DNA of 64,000 bases from Thermogemmatispora sp042408735 (lineage in GTDB: Bacteria; Chloroflexota; Ktedonobacteria; Ktedonobacterales; Ktedonobacteraceae), in the NCBI RefSeq assembly GCF_042408735.1, contig NZ_JBHOQV010000118.1, positions 55,279 through 119,278 of the forward strand. Direction: 5' to 3'. A model generated the notes under the pieces. The model saw nothing but the letters and a program-made list of their open reading frames with translations. It was not told the DNA's origin and made no database searches. A program made the translations under genes and the position numbers. This document shows positions 32,483 through 40,812 of this stretch, piece after piece. Each line of letters opens with the position of its first letter. Within the stretch, counting starts at the first letter, position 1.

Positions 32483-33094
32483 TTAGATTTCATCCTGCTC
32501 ACGGCGGATCGTTCCAGCCAGCACACCGGTGCGCGCCGCCGCATCGCCCAGGTACTTGGCCAGAATGCCGCTCAGCGTGCTGCTCACGAGCGTAATGGCG
32601 ATCACCCCGATCAAGACAGGCAGCGCGAGCTGGAAGGAGGATGGATAGAAGATGGCATAGATCACCAGCATGACGATCCCGCCGAAAAAGCCCGTCAATG
32701 CCATCCACGGCAGACCGAAATGGCGATAGCGTGTTCCGAGCGCCACGCTGATCTCGCCGGAGCAGGCGTAGAGAATGCCCGTGATCATAATCGATGGCCC
32801 GTACGGCGAGATCGGCATGCTCACAAAGCAGTAGAGCAGGGCTATCAAGAAGGCCGCCCCCGGCCTGCGCAAAGCATAGGCGATGAAGAAACCTGGCAAA
32901 ATATAGAGTCCAACCCAGGCCCAAGCCACAATTGGCCCAAGAACCACAGACAACATGTATGGGTAAAGCAAGGCACCCAGCAGAATGCCGAAAACGACAC
33001 TGATGGCCGCCAGGATCAAAATATCGCGCGTGCTCCAGGCCAACAGTGACAGCCAGCGCCGTGCCGGCTGACTCACCTCAGTCTGTCTGCTCAT
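32483..33094 (-). CDS. ykoE: YkoE-family ECF S component (thiamin/hydroxymethylpyrimidine type)
   Basis: A 203-residue membrane protein resembling YkoE (PF09819 family). It has a polar N-terminus with W-S-T-R-D before the first helix (RDILILAAISVVFGILLG), then helices around 45-75, 80-110, 125-150 and 155-180, with FVSMPISPYGPSIMITG and LPWMALTGFFGGIV in the central part. YkoE proteins bind thiamin or its pyrimidine precursor; substrate is inferred from the family only. It is first in the operon with the dual ATPase and T component. Two perfect operators and a promoter lie upstream; no TPP riboswitch is seen, so regulation is probably by a protein. Confidence 0.82.
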   Translation of the reverse strand: MSRQTEVSQPARRWLSLLAWSTRDILILAAISVVFGILLGALLYPYMLSVVLGPIVAWAWVGLYILPGFFIAYALRRPGAAFLIALLYCFVSMPISPYGPSIMITGILYACSGEISVALGTRYRHFGLPWMALTGFFGGIVMLVIYAIFYPSSFQLALPVLIGVIAITLVSSTLSGILAKYLGDAAARTGVLAGTIRREQDEI

Positions 33095-33161
33095 CCGGTC
33101 ATACTCCTCTGATAGTGAAGGCGGGGCTGGTGCCTCGCCTGGACTGGTTGCTGCTCCTTCC

Positions 33162-33183
33162 GATATTAGGCAGACCTAATATC
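33162..33183 (-). promoter_or_regulatory. Operator 1 of the ykoE-type operon
   Basis: Perfect palindrome GATATTAG-GCAGAC-CTAATATC. It lies just downstream of the expected transcription start of the operon. Both 8-bp arms are identical to those of operator 2. Confidence 0.7.
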
Positions 33184-33197
33184 CGACTGCGTTACTA

Positions 33198-33221
33198 AGA
33201 TATTAGGCCATGCTAATATCT
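33198..33221 (-). promoter_or_regulatory. Operator 2 of the ykoE-type operon
   Basis: GATATTAG-GCCATG-CTAATATC (33199-33220), extended by one A/T pair. It covers the -10 and part of the spacer of the promoter. Centre is 37 bp from operator 1. The regulator is not encoded nearby. Confidence 0.7.
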
Positions 33222-33229
33222 GCTGTCAA
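33200..33229 (-). promoter_or_regulatory. Promoter of the ykoE-type operon
   Basis: Minus strand TTGACA (33229-33224) then TAATAT (33205-33200) with 18 bases between, or CTAATA (33206-33201) with 17. Consensus -35; the -10 is embedded in operator 2, which fits repression. Confidence 0.7.
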
Positions 33230-33602
33230 GAGGCTGAAGGCCAGATAAGGACGGCGGATGTGGAGATCAGTAAAACTACTGATCAAGGCATTGGCTTTCG
33301 CAAGGCAGCCAGCCGCGTGGAGAAGAAAGCTGAGAAAAGCTGACGTGTCCAGAGGCGCCATACAGAGGAGCGTGGGAGGGCTTGAGTGCCAGCTTAGAGG
33401 GGCAGGCTGGGAGATCAGAAGGGCTGACTGAGGTGGGTCTGGCGGACCTTGCGCATTGGGCCTGGCCGTCCTCGTACCCCCTGAAGAGAGGATCGCGTCC
33501 GACCCGAGAGGGCCAGAAAGCAGGGCCGGGCCAGTCTGGCCTGTGATTCCTCTCCTCAAAGGGCAAGGCTGCCACGGGGACGGAAGAGCAGCGAGCGAGA
33601 GA
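33230..33602. other. Spacer between ykoE promoter and cyclophilin gene
   Basis: About 370 bases with no supported gene, no T-tailed hairpin and no recognisable RNA. Confidence 0.35.
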
Positions 33603-34085
33603 CTAGCCCTCCTCGATCGTCACCCGCTGCATCACATCGCCCACCTGGATACGGCGGACCACATCGAGGCCGGCGAGCGTCTCGCCGAAGATCGTATAGT
33701 TCGGCGGGAGGCGCGGCTGATCCTCCAGGCAGATAAAGAACTGGCACCCGTTCGTATTCGGGCCAGCGTTTGCCATTGCCAGGGTGCCAGCCTTATAGGG
33801 GCGGCGTACCGGCTCATCCGGGAACGTATAGCCCGGCCCGCCGGTGCCGTTGCCGAGCGGGTCACCCCCTTGAATCACAAAGCCGGGCACCACGCGATGA
33901 AAGGTCAGGCCATCGTAGAAGCCGTCACGGGCCAGAGCCACAAAATTGTTCACCGTCAGGGGGGCCTCGGCAGCAAAGAGCTGGAGGCGGATATCGCCCT
34001 TCGCCGTGCTGATCGTCGCATAATAGGTCCGATGCGGATCGATCTGCATAGCGGGCGGAGCGCTATAACGTCGTTTGGCTGGCAT
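33603..34085 (-). CDS. Peptidyl-prolyl cis-trans isomerase, cyclophilin type (cytoplasmic)
   Basis: A 160-residue single-domain cyclophilin catalysing proline isomerisation. Catalytic region: FHRVVPGFVIQGGDPLGNG with the active-site Arg, then GTLAMANAGPNTNGCQFFI with the substrate-binding Gln-Phe-Phe. The short loop set is of the bacterial type. There is no signal peptide. It starts at ATG 34085 and lies 248 bases downstream of a membrane-anchored paralogue on the same strand. A weak stretch of purines precedes the start, so it may be translated from its own promoter or by read-through. Confidence 0.93.
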   Translation of the reverse strand: MPAKRRYSAPPAMQIDPHRTYYATISTAKGDIRLQLFAAEAPLTVNNFVALARDGFYDGLTFHRVVPGFVIQGGDPLGNGTGGPGYTFPDEPVRRPYKAGTLAMANAGPNTNGCQFFICLEDQPRLPPNYTIFGETLAGLDVVRRIQVGDVMQRVTIEEG

Positions 34086-34333
34086 TGTTAGCAGATCCTC
34101 ACTTTCAGATGCTCAAGGAGCCGCTGCCGGAGAGAAGCAGCGTACTCGGACTGTGCGCCAGGCTCTCCAGGCGCTCCCTCCCTCAGCCAAAGCGCTGCCG
34201 GCCCGAGCTGGTTGGACGAAGGGCGGGCCTGGCGAGCGAGAGAAGCAAGAAGGCGGGCCGGGATTGGCCTGGCCTGCTCTGTCCGGCCCGCCCTCTGGTC
34301 TCCCTCTGCCCGCCTGTCCCTGGTGAGCCTGTC

Positions 34334-35194
34334 TTAAGGAGCAGTCACTACCACCAGATGGGTAATGACATCGGGCGTAATATTCTTCTGAGAAGGTTGA
34401 TCGCCCGGACCCTGGATCTTCTTCACGACATCCATGCCCTGGACCACATGGCCAAAGAGATTGTACGATTTCGTCAATTCCTTCGCTGGCTGATCGGAGA
34501 CGCAAATAAAGAACTGGCTACCGTTATTGGCGGTGCCGGTGTTAGGTTTGGCCATCGCCACGGTCCCGGCGGTATAGTTGCCCTTGACCGGCTCGGCAGG
34601 CAGCGTATAGCCTGGTCCCCCGCTGCCATCGCCCTTGGGGTCGCCGGTCTGAATAATATAATTCGGCACCACGCGATGGAACTTCAGCCCATCGTAGAAG
34701 TGGTGCTGGGCTAAAAAGACAAAGTTGTTGACCGTCTCGGGGGCCAGCTTCGGATCAAGCTCCACCACAATCAGGCCGCGATTCGTATTGATGCCGGCGC
34801 AATAGATCTTATTCTGATTGATCGACATCGCGGGCGCAGCCTTATACGTATGCTGGATCTTGTTGAAAGCCTCCCCGGTTGGGGCCGGCGAAGTGTCGGT
34901 AAGCTGCTTGACCACCTTCAGACAGGGGGAGACGGCGGCGCTCTTCGGCTGCGGCTTCGGCGGAGCGAAAGGGCCGATCTTGTAATAGTACATGGCGCCG
35001 ATGGCGGCAGCAATAATTAGGATCGTCAGAGTGACGGCCCAGGGGTAGCGAGCCAGGCCCCGTTTAGGGGGCGTATAGCCAGGGCCGCGCTTCTCCTTCT
35101 TCCTGGGGGCAGGCGCTTCCGGCAGTTTGGTCGCGTGCGCCCGGGCGATCTTTTCCGCTCTTCTCGTGGCTGCGCGCTTGCTCGTCTTTGGCAT
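34334..35194 (-). CDS. Membrane-anchored cyclophilin-type peptidyl-prolyl isomerase
   Basis: A 286-residue protein. The basic N-terminus (about 1-45) is followed by one membrane helix (about 48-70, WAVTLTILIIAAAIGAMYYY), a Pro-rich linker and an extracytoplasmic cyclophilin domain (about 125-286) with FHRVVPNYIIQTGDPKGDG, GTVAMAKPNTGTANNGSQFFI and LFGHVVQGMDVV. It probably folds exported proteins. ATG 35194 is chosen because the sequence from there (MPKTSKRAATRR) is a plausible start; AAGGAG lies about 15 bases upstream, slightly far. An in-frame ATG at 35254 has no site. Tandem with the cytoplasmic cyclophilin. Confidence 0.92.
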   Translation of the reverse strand: MPKTSKRAATRRAEKIARAHATKLPEAPAPRKKEKRGPGYTPPKRGLARYPWAVTLTILIIAAAIGAMYYYKIGPFAPPKPQPKSAAVSPCLKVVKQLTDTSPAPTGEAFNKIQHTYKAAPAMSINQNKIYCAGINTNRGLIVVELDPKLAPETVNNFVFLAQHHFYDGLKFHRVVPNYIIQTGDPKGDGSGGPGYTLPAEPVKGNYTAGTVAMAKPNTGTANNGSQFFICVSDQPAKELTKSYNLFGHVVQGMDVVKKIQGPGDQPSQKNITPDVITHLVVVTAP

Positions 35195-35551
35195 GGGGTC
35201 TGAATACTGCTCCTTTTTCAGATCTTGCTTGCTTGCAAAGAATCGGGATTGCAAGACTGGGCTGAGGCCCAGATCAACAGCTCAGCTGCGTCCTTGCTGT
35301 GAGGGCTGTTCTGTTGACGGCGGCAGCGCTGGACATGGCTGGGTACCTGCCCTCCTTCCTGTCCTGTGCAGCGGCGGCTGGGCAGGACCGGCTGGCAAAC
35401 GGCTAGCCAGCCAGCTAAAACAAAGAGCGCTGATGTCTGGGTGCTATGATACCTTGCCGCTCCTTGCCGGTCAAGCCCTTTCCGGCCTCCCCCATAGGTG
35501 GGGTTCGAGAGCCAGCCCCCCGAGGAATAGGAAGATTTGCCCACTGGGCCA

Positions 35552-35696
35552 TGTGGATAAGTTTGTGGATAAGTTTGTGGATAGCTGTGGATAACTGCCC
35601 TCAGACGGTGGATAACTGGGGGATAACTGGAATTAACTCAGCTATACGTGCGGGCCGCAAGCGTGAGCTATCCCCCAGGATATCCACATATCCACA
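35552..35696. other. DnaA-box cluster, candidate replication origin (oriC-like)
   Basis: The consensus TTATCCACA appears on the minus strand (TGTGGATAA) perfectly at 35552, 35564 and 35586, and with one mismatch at 35576 and 35607. On the opposite side ATATCCACA occurs in plus orientation at 35680 and 35688, one mismatch each. The first boxes are spaced 12, 12 and 10 bp, about one helical turn, with a weaker match at 35618. No further copies were noticed elsewhere in the window. It lies upstream of dnaB. It could be oriC or a DnaA-controlled regulatory region; dnaA itself is not in the window. Confidence 0.7.
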
Positions 35697-35913
35697 GCGT
35701 CAGCGCTAGCCTGCTGTTTGCTTTCGGGCACAAGATTCGCTACACTGTGTAGACACACGGGATTCCCTTCCCGCTGCGCCCGTGCGGGCTGGACCTCCGG
35801 CAGACGGGATGAGGCCGAGAGGGACGCCGGGCGCATACCTGGGCCGCGCGCCAGCCAGGGCGAGCCTGGCCTGTCTGGCTGGTCACCAAAAAGTGCCTGC
35901 AGATGGCTTTTGC

Positions 35914-35942
35914 GTGAAAAATCAGGCTGAGTATGGTATAAT
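35914..35942 (+). promoter_or_regulatory. Promoter of the dnaB operon (extended -10)
   Basis: TG-G-TATAAT (TG at 35934-35935, TATAAT 35937-35942) is a perfect -10 with extended element. The -35 is weak (GTGAAA-like at about 35914-35920). Start expected near 35949, about 75 bases before the start codon and about 250 bases from the last DnaA box. Confidence 0.65.
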
Positions 35943-36025
35943 CCTTTAAGCCGCTGAGTCAGATTTGAGATCGTTGAGCGCCTGAGACGAGCAGCGGAGA
36001 TTTGCCAGAAGGCTGGAGACAGGAC

Positions 36026-37846
36026 GTGGAGAAGCTCTTACCGCAGAATATCGAGGCCGAGTGTGGCGTCCTGGGCAGCATCTTGATCGACCCGGAGGCG
36101 ATCATCCAGGTTGCAGACTTTTTGCGCCCCGAGGACTTCTATCGCGACGCCCATCGCGCTATCTACGAGGTGATGCTCCAGCTCTATGAGCGGCATGAGC
36201 CAGCAGACTTTATTACGCTCTGCGATGAGCTGGAGCGTCAGGGGAAGCTGGAGGAGGTAGGAGGCGCCAGTTACATCACGTCTCTTGTCAACCAGGTGCC
36301 CACCAGCGGCAACATCGAGTACTATGGGCGCATCGTTGAGCGCACGGCAGTTCTGCGCCGCCTGATCCATGCTGCCGGTCAGATAGCCGCCATCGCCTAC
36401 GAGGAGGGCGACGCCGATGTGGCCCTCGATAAGGCCGAACGCCTGATCTTTGAGATCGGCCGGCGGCGCCTGCGCTCGGACTTCTCGCTCTTGAGCGAGA
36501 TCCTTTCCGACTACCTGAATAAGCTGGATCAGCTGCATGAGCGACGTGGGGCCATCGTTGGCGTACCGACCGGCTTCACCGATCTCGACCGCCTGACCGG
36601 CGGGCTACAGCGCTCGGACCTGATCATTCTGGCGGCGCGTCCCTCGCTGGGCAAAACCTCGCTGGCCCTGAGCATGGCTCACAACGCCGCTGTGCACTTC
36701 AAGCAGACGGTGGCCATCTTCAGCCTGGAGATGAGCAAAGAACAGCTAGTGCAGCGTCTGCTCTCGATGGAGGCCGGTGTTGATCAGCAGCGCTTGCGCA
36801 CGGGCTGGATCGACGATGAGGAGTGGGAGCGCATTATGCTGGCCACGCAGCGGCTGGCCGAGGCTCCGATCTGGATCGATGACACTGCCAGCATTTCGAC
36901 GGCAGAGATGCGCAGCAAGGCGCGTCGCCTCCAGGCGGAGCAGGGGGTCGACCTGATTATTGTCGACTACCTGCAGCTCATGCAGACGACCAGCGGCGGC
37001 GGGAGGCGTAACGAGAACCGCGTTCAGGAGATTTCGGAGATCAGCCGGACGCTCAAGGCCCTGGCGCGTGAGCTGAATGTGCCGGTCCTGGCGCTGGCCC
37101 AGCTCTCGCGAGCGGTGGAGGCGCGTCAGTCGAAGGTGCCCCAGCTCTCGGACCTGCGCGAGAGCGGCTGTCTGGCCGAGGAGACGCCGGTCTATCTGGC
37201 CGACGAAGGGGTCTGCTGTCCCATTGGGCAGTTGGTGGGGCGTCGGGGCTTCCGCGTACTGGCTCTGAATCCGGCAACCATGCGCCTGGAGGCTGCCCCG
37301 GTGACACGCGCCTTCGCCACGGGCTGCCGCCCTGTCTACCGCCTCACCACCGCCGGAGGCCGGCAGATACGCGCCACGGCCAACCATCCCTTTCTGACCC
37401 GCGCCGGCTGGCAGCGCCTTGATGAGCTAAGGGCGGGGCAGAGCGTGGCGGTGGCTCTGGAGCGCGCCCGGTCGTCTGCCTCCGGCTCTGACGCTGGCCC
37501 TGGCCACCTGCTCTCGACGGCGGGGGCTGTTGAGGGAGACATCGTCTGGGACCCTGTGGAGACGATTGTCCCGGCTGGCCAGGCTGAGGTCTACGATCTG
37601 ACGGTGGCTGGCCTGCACAATTTTGTGGCGGCTGACCTTGTCTTGCACAACAGCATTGAGCAAGACGCCGACGTGGTGATGTTTATTTATCGAGATGATG
37701 TCTACAACCCTGAGTCGGAGCGCAAGAATATCGCGGATATTATCGTCGCCAAGCATCGCAATGGTCCTGTCGGCGAGGTAAGCCTCTACTTCCAGGCGAG
37801 TCATACCCGCTTCTGTGATCTAGAGCTTTCTCCGCCTCCTGAGTAA
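36026..37846 (+). CDS. dnaB: Replicative DNA helicase DnaB, interrupted by a mini-intein
   Basis: The hexameric 5'-3' helicase of the replication fork. It has an N-terminal domain (about 1-100, starting LLPQNIEAECGVLGSIL), a linker, and a RecA-like motor with Walker A ARPSLGKTS, H-loop region FSLEMSKEQLVQRLLSMEAG, Walker B LIIVDYLQLM and the C-terminal SIEQDADVVMFIYRDD. It is split by an in-frame intein (nucleotides 37169-37651, residues 382-542). Without it the protein is 445 residues, the normal DnaB size. GTG 36026 is preferred (GGAG seven bases upstream); an in-frame TTG at 36002 has a site too close. It heads the operon dnaB-dnaD-dnaI. Confidence 0.95.
   Translation: MEKLLPQNIEAECGVLGSILIDPEAIIQVADFLRPEDFYRDAHRAIYEVMLQLYERHEPADFITLCDELERQGKLEEVGGASYITSLVNQVPTSGNIEYYGRIVERTAVLRRLIHAAGQIAAIAYEEGDADVALDKAERLIFEIGRRRLRSDFSLLSEILSDYLNKLDQLHERRGAIVGVPTGFTDLDRLTGGLQRSDLIILAARPSLGKTSLALSMAHNAAVHFKQTVAIFSLEMSKEQLVQRLLSMEAGVDQQRLRTGWIDDEEWERIMLATQRLAEAPIWIDDTASISTAEMRSKARRLQAEQGVDLIIVDYLQLMQTTSGGGRRNENRVQEISEISRTLKALARELNVPVLALAQLSRAVEARQSKVPQLSDLRESGCLAEETPVYLADEGVCCPIGQLVGRRGFRVLALNPATMRLEAAPVTRAFATGCRPVYRLTTAGGRQIRATANHPFLTRAGWQRLDELRAGQSVAVALERARSSASGSDAGPGHLLSTAGAVEGDIVWDPVETIVPAGQAEVYDLTVAGLHNFVAADLVLHNSIEQDADVVMFIYRDDVYNPESERKNIADIIVAKHRNGPVGEVSLYFQASHTRFCDLELSPPPE
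37169..37651 (+). other. Mini-intein in DnaB (161 residues, no homing endonuclease)
   Basis: The coding insert starts at Cys (CLAEETPVYL) after the extein LRESG and ends at VLHN before SIEQDAD. Block A is the catalytic Cys1; block B is RATANHPF with Thr and His; block F is EVYDLTVAGLHNFV; block G ends His-Asn followed by Ser as +1 nucleophile. All splicing residues are present, so it should splice itself out. At 161 residues there is no room for a LAGLIDADG endonuclease. Insertion between Gly and Ser of RESG/SIEQD is the same site as the Synechocystis DnaB intein. The spliced gene would join cleanly in frame. Confidence 0.95.
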
Positions 37847-37857
37847 TCTCTGGATGG

Positions 37858-38631
37858 ATGACTATGACGTCCTTTGCTGGCTTCCCTTCGGGCAAGAATC
37901 CCTATGTCCCTGTGCCGGAGGTCTTCTTCAGGTCGCTCCTGCCAGAGATTGAGGATGTGGCGGAATTGAAGGTGACGCTGCACCTCTTCTGGCTCCTGGC
38001 CCAGAAGCGCGCCGAGCCGCGCTGCGTGAGCGAGCCGGAGTTGCTGAGCGATCGCCTGCTGCTGAAAAGCTTGAAGCGGCGCGGCGATCCGCGCCCTCCT
38101 GAAGAGCGAGTACGCCAGGGCCTGGAAAAGGCGGTAGCACGTGGCACCATCCTGCGTGTCTACCTCAAGGTGCTCGGTGATGATGGCTCTGAGGATGAGG
38201 TCATCGGCTGGTATTTCTTTAATACGGCCCGCAGCCGGCGCGTGGTGGCTGAGCTGCAGGGCAGCGAGCTGGTTCCGGTCCGCCTGCTCGACATCGGACA
38301 GCGTCGCCCCGAGCCAGAGCGTGGACCACGCCAGGGAGAGAGCCAGAGCATCACTGCCTCACCCACCCCGGCTGCGACCGCTCTGGCGCGCGTCGGCCAG
38401 AGCCAGACTCAGCATTTGCACATTGAGATTGAGCGTCCGAATATATTTGTCTTGTACGAACAGAATATAGGGCTTCTTTCTCCATTGATCGCCGATGAGC
38501 TGCGCGATGCCGCCGAACGCTATCCTCCTGAGTGGATCGAAGCAGCTTTTCGCGAGGCTGTAGAACATAATAAACGTAACTGGCGTTATATTCGCGCAAT
38601 CTTGAGGCGCTGGGAAACGGAAGGCAGATAA
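37858..38631 (+). CDS. DnaD-like primosome protein
   Basis: A 257-residue protein. The N-terminal half resembles the winged-helix DnaD/DnaB N-domain (VPEVFFRSLLPEIEDVAELKVTL; helicase-loading partner). The C-terminal end (about 195-257) matches the DnaD/DnaB_2 domain (PF07261 type): NIFVLYEQNIGLLSPLIADEL, IEAAFREAVEHNKRNWRYIRAILRRW, with the YxxxIxxxW motif. The linker between them is Pro/Gln-rich. In Gram-positive bacteria DnaD and DnaI load DnaB at origins and restart sites. It starts 12 bases after dnaB (ATG 37858 or 37864), and the dnaI-like gene begins four bases after its stop, so the three form one operon. Confidence 0.8.
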   Translation: MTMTSFAGFPSGKNPYVPVPEVFFRSLLPEIEDVAELKVTLHLFWLLAQKRAEPRCVSEPELLSDRLLLKSLKRRGDPRPPEERVRQGLEKAVARGTILRVYLKVLGDDGSEDEVIGWYFFNTARSRRVVAELQGSELVPVRLLDIGQRRPEPERGPRQGESQSITASPTPAATALARVGQSQTQHLHIEIERPNIFVLYEQNIGLLSPLIADELRDAAERYPPEWIEAAFREAVEHNKRNWRYIRAILRRWETEGR

Positions 38632-38634
38632 CCT

Positions 38635-40173
38635 ATGGAACGCTTGAATGAGATTATGCTCAAGCAGCGACGGCAGCAACTGCTTCAGCAGCGCGCTCGC
38701 CAGGCCGGGAGCCCGTCGCGGGAGCGCGGGGAGCAGACGACGCGCTTTCAACAGGCCCCGGTGCACCCCGGGCGCTCCCCTCGTGGGCGCGTCGAGGTCA
38801 GAGAGGTCTCCGGGGTAGAGGCACTGGCCGACGTCCTGGCAGATACCCTGACATTGGAAAGCGGCGAGCCGCTCTCCCGTCCGAGCCGGCTGCCTGCTCG
38901 CCAAAGCGATCATCTCTATGGGGCGCGTCGGCCAACGGCGGCCCCCTCTCCGCCGCGGCGGGCCCGCGACTACTACTATCGGGCCGACGATTACCTGCCG
39001 ACGGTGCGCGGCGATGCCCTCTTCGGCCAGGGGTGGGAGGATGAGGACGACGAGGACGACGAGGGGGGGATGCGCTACGGAGATTGGGAAGACGAGCAAG
39101 AGTTGTTCGAGGCCACTGCTCGCTCTCGCCCGGCTCCCTCGCGCACTATGCCCACCAGCAAGCTGCCCTCGCTGAGGCAGGCGCTGATGCCGCGCGAGAG
39201 CGCCGCTCTGCAGCGCCAGACGGAAGGACCATCCTCGGCCCCGGGTCTGCCTCGCGATCAGTTCGCGCTCTCTCCGACCGGGGTGCCTGCGGTGGCTCGT
39301 CAGCAGCGGGTCACTCAGCCCTTACGCCCCAACGCTCTCGCCAATCCGGCCTTTGCCCAGCTACAAGAGACTGTGCGACAGCGCCAGGCTCGTCAGGCAC
39401 CGGCGCCTGAGCGGCCAGGGAGCGGGCCTCTAGAAGCCGTCGGCCACAGCGCCTCAACGCTGCCGGCTCCCTTCGGCTCCCAGCGCCCAGTCTGCCCCAA
39501 GTGCAAGGGGGCGGGCTACCTGCGCCTGGATGTGCCCTTTGGCCATCCCCATTTCGGCAAACCCATTCCCTGCGAGTGCAAGGAGGCCGACCTCAAGGAG
39601 CGCCGGCGCCAACAGCTCCGCAGCATGTCTAATCTGGAAGCTTTCCGCGATAAGAGCTTCAAGAGCTTTAACTATACGGTGCCCGGGGTACGCCAGGCCT
39701 ATCAGGCGGCAGTGGAGTATGCCCGCGAGCCTGATGGATGGCTGTTGCTGGTGGGACCCAACGGCTGCGGCAAGACGCATCTGGCAGCCGCCATTGCCAA
39801 TCTCTGTCTTGAGAATGGCTCGCTGGTGCTCTTTGCGACGGTCCCTGATCTGCTGGATCATTTGCGCGCCGCCTTCGCGCCCGAGGCGCCAGAGGTCTAC
39901 GATCAGCTTTTCGCCCGCATGCGCGAGGCGGAGCTGCTTGTTCTCGACGATCTCGGGGCGCAACAAAGCTCGCCCTGGGCCAACGAGAAGCTCTTCCAAT
40001 TGCTAAATTATCGTTATAATCTGCGCTATCCAACGGTGATCACCGCCAATCCACGTGGCCTGCAGGCCATCGATGAGCGCATTCGCTCGCGCCTCTCCGA
40101 TGCCTCGCTGGTGACCACGGTGACCTTTGAGGGGGCGCTGGATTATCGTCCGCGCAATCCTCGCCGGAACTGA
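38635..40173 (+). CDS. DnaI/DnaC-like helicase-loader ATPase with long disordered N-terminus
   Basis: A 512-residue AAA+ protein. The first 280 residues are low-complexity (Arg, Pro, Gln, acidic patches) and probably disordered, much longer than in DnaI. Next comes a zinc-binding region, CPKCKGAGYLRL...PCEC (about 287-320), like the N-terminal zinc of DnaI. The AAA+ domain follows: Walker A GPNGCGKTH (about 373-381), Walker B LLVLDDLGA, sensor region VITANP, and an Arg-rich end (IRSRLSDASL). It probably loads DnaB helicase at the origin. ATG 38635 follows the DnaD-like stop codon by three bases. Confidence 0.85.
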   Translation: MERLNEIMLKQRRQQLLQQRARQAGSPSRERGEQTTRFQQAPVHPGRSPRGRVEVREVSGVEALADVLADTLTLESGEPLSRPSRLPARQSDHLYGARRPTAAPSPPRRARDYYYRADDYLPTVRGDALFGQGWEDEDDEDDEGGMRYGDWEDEQELFEATARSRPAPSRTMPTSKLPSLRQALMPRESAALQRQTEGPSSAPGLPRDQFALSPTGVPAVARQQRVTQPLRPNALANPAFAQLQETVRQRQARQAPAPERPGSGPLEAVGHSASTLPAPFGSQRPVCPKCKGAGYLRLDVPFGHPHFGKPIPCECKEADLKERRRQQLRSMSNLEAFRDKSFKSFNYTVPGVRQAYQAAVEYAREPDGWLLLVGPNGCGKTHLAAAIANLCLENGSLVLFATVPDLLDHLRAAFAPEAPEVYDQLFARMREAELLVLDDLGAQQSSPWANEKLFQLLNYRYNLRYPTVITANPRGLQAIDERIRSRLSDASLVTTVTFEGALDYRPRNPRRN

Positions 40174-40812
40174 GCGCCTCAATCCCATCCCGTCCGGTCT
40201 GCTCTTCCGAGCGTGCTGCAGCCTGCCCTCTCAGGCAAGACAGGAAGAGAAGGGTACGGCTGTAGTGCGCTCCCAGTGTCTCGAAAGGGGTCCCGGCCAG
40301 CGCGGACTGGCTGGCCCCCCGTCCTGACCGTTCCTCTCCTCTTCTGCCGTACGGCTCTCTCCTCACCGCACCAACCACGCCCGTGGCTTGCCTGCCGTGT
40401 CACATTCCCGGGCGCTCACCCTCCCAAAGCCGTTTCTCTTACCAGCTCCTCTCCTTGCCTGGCCGACGGGAGAAGCCGCTATCTTATCCTCCACAGACTT
40501 CACACCGCTGGAAAAATATGGTACACAATGAGAGAGGTTATTGGGCTTCCTCGCCAGGCTCGCAAGAAGATCTAGATCGTCTTATAAGGGTGCCAACAGA
40601 GATAACAGGTAGAGCAGATAAAACTATATTCCATTCTTTGCTTCCCAGCTTTCAGACCATACGAGTCTATCGCTAAGGAAGGGGGGAGAGTATGTAAGAA
40701 GAATAAGCTCCTTCCCGGTTGCTTGCCGGCCTTGACAGCGCACGTGGCTGTGCGCTGCAAAACAGCGACGTGGATGGTCGTCTCTGAGCAGCGATTTTGC
40801 GGGAGGCTCACC
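40174..40812 (+). promoter_or_regulatory. Spacer with AT-rich leader of the secreted-protein gene
   Basis: About 640 bases without a supported gene. AT-rich from about 40490 to 40700. TTCACA (40499-40504), 17 bases, TACACA (40522-40527) is a plausible promoter for the gene at 40813, giving a long leader of about 280 bases. No known riboswitch was recognised. Confidence 0.35.

Larger units (their letters stand above)
35195..36025. other. 830-base spacer with DnaA boxes and dnaB promoter
   Basis: No protein gene is supported. It separates the divergent cyclophilin (-) and dnaB (+) genes. It holds a dense DnaA-box cluster (35552-35696) and an extended -10 promoter (35934-35942). Other parts show no clear features. 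Confidence 0.6.

Noticed and set aside
33095..33230. Thiamin (TPP) riboswitch before the ykoE-type gene
   Set aside because: No CTGAGA or ACCTGA/GATCTGG boxes; the region instead has protein operators.
35505..35530. tRNA T-arm-like GGGGTTCGAGAGCC
   Set aside because: No acceptor, D or anticodon stems can be formed around it.
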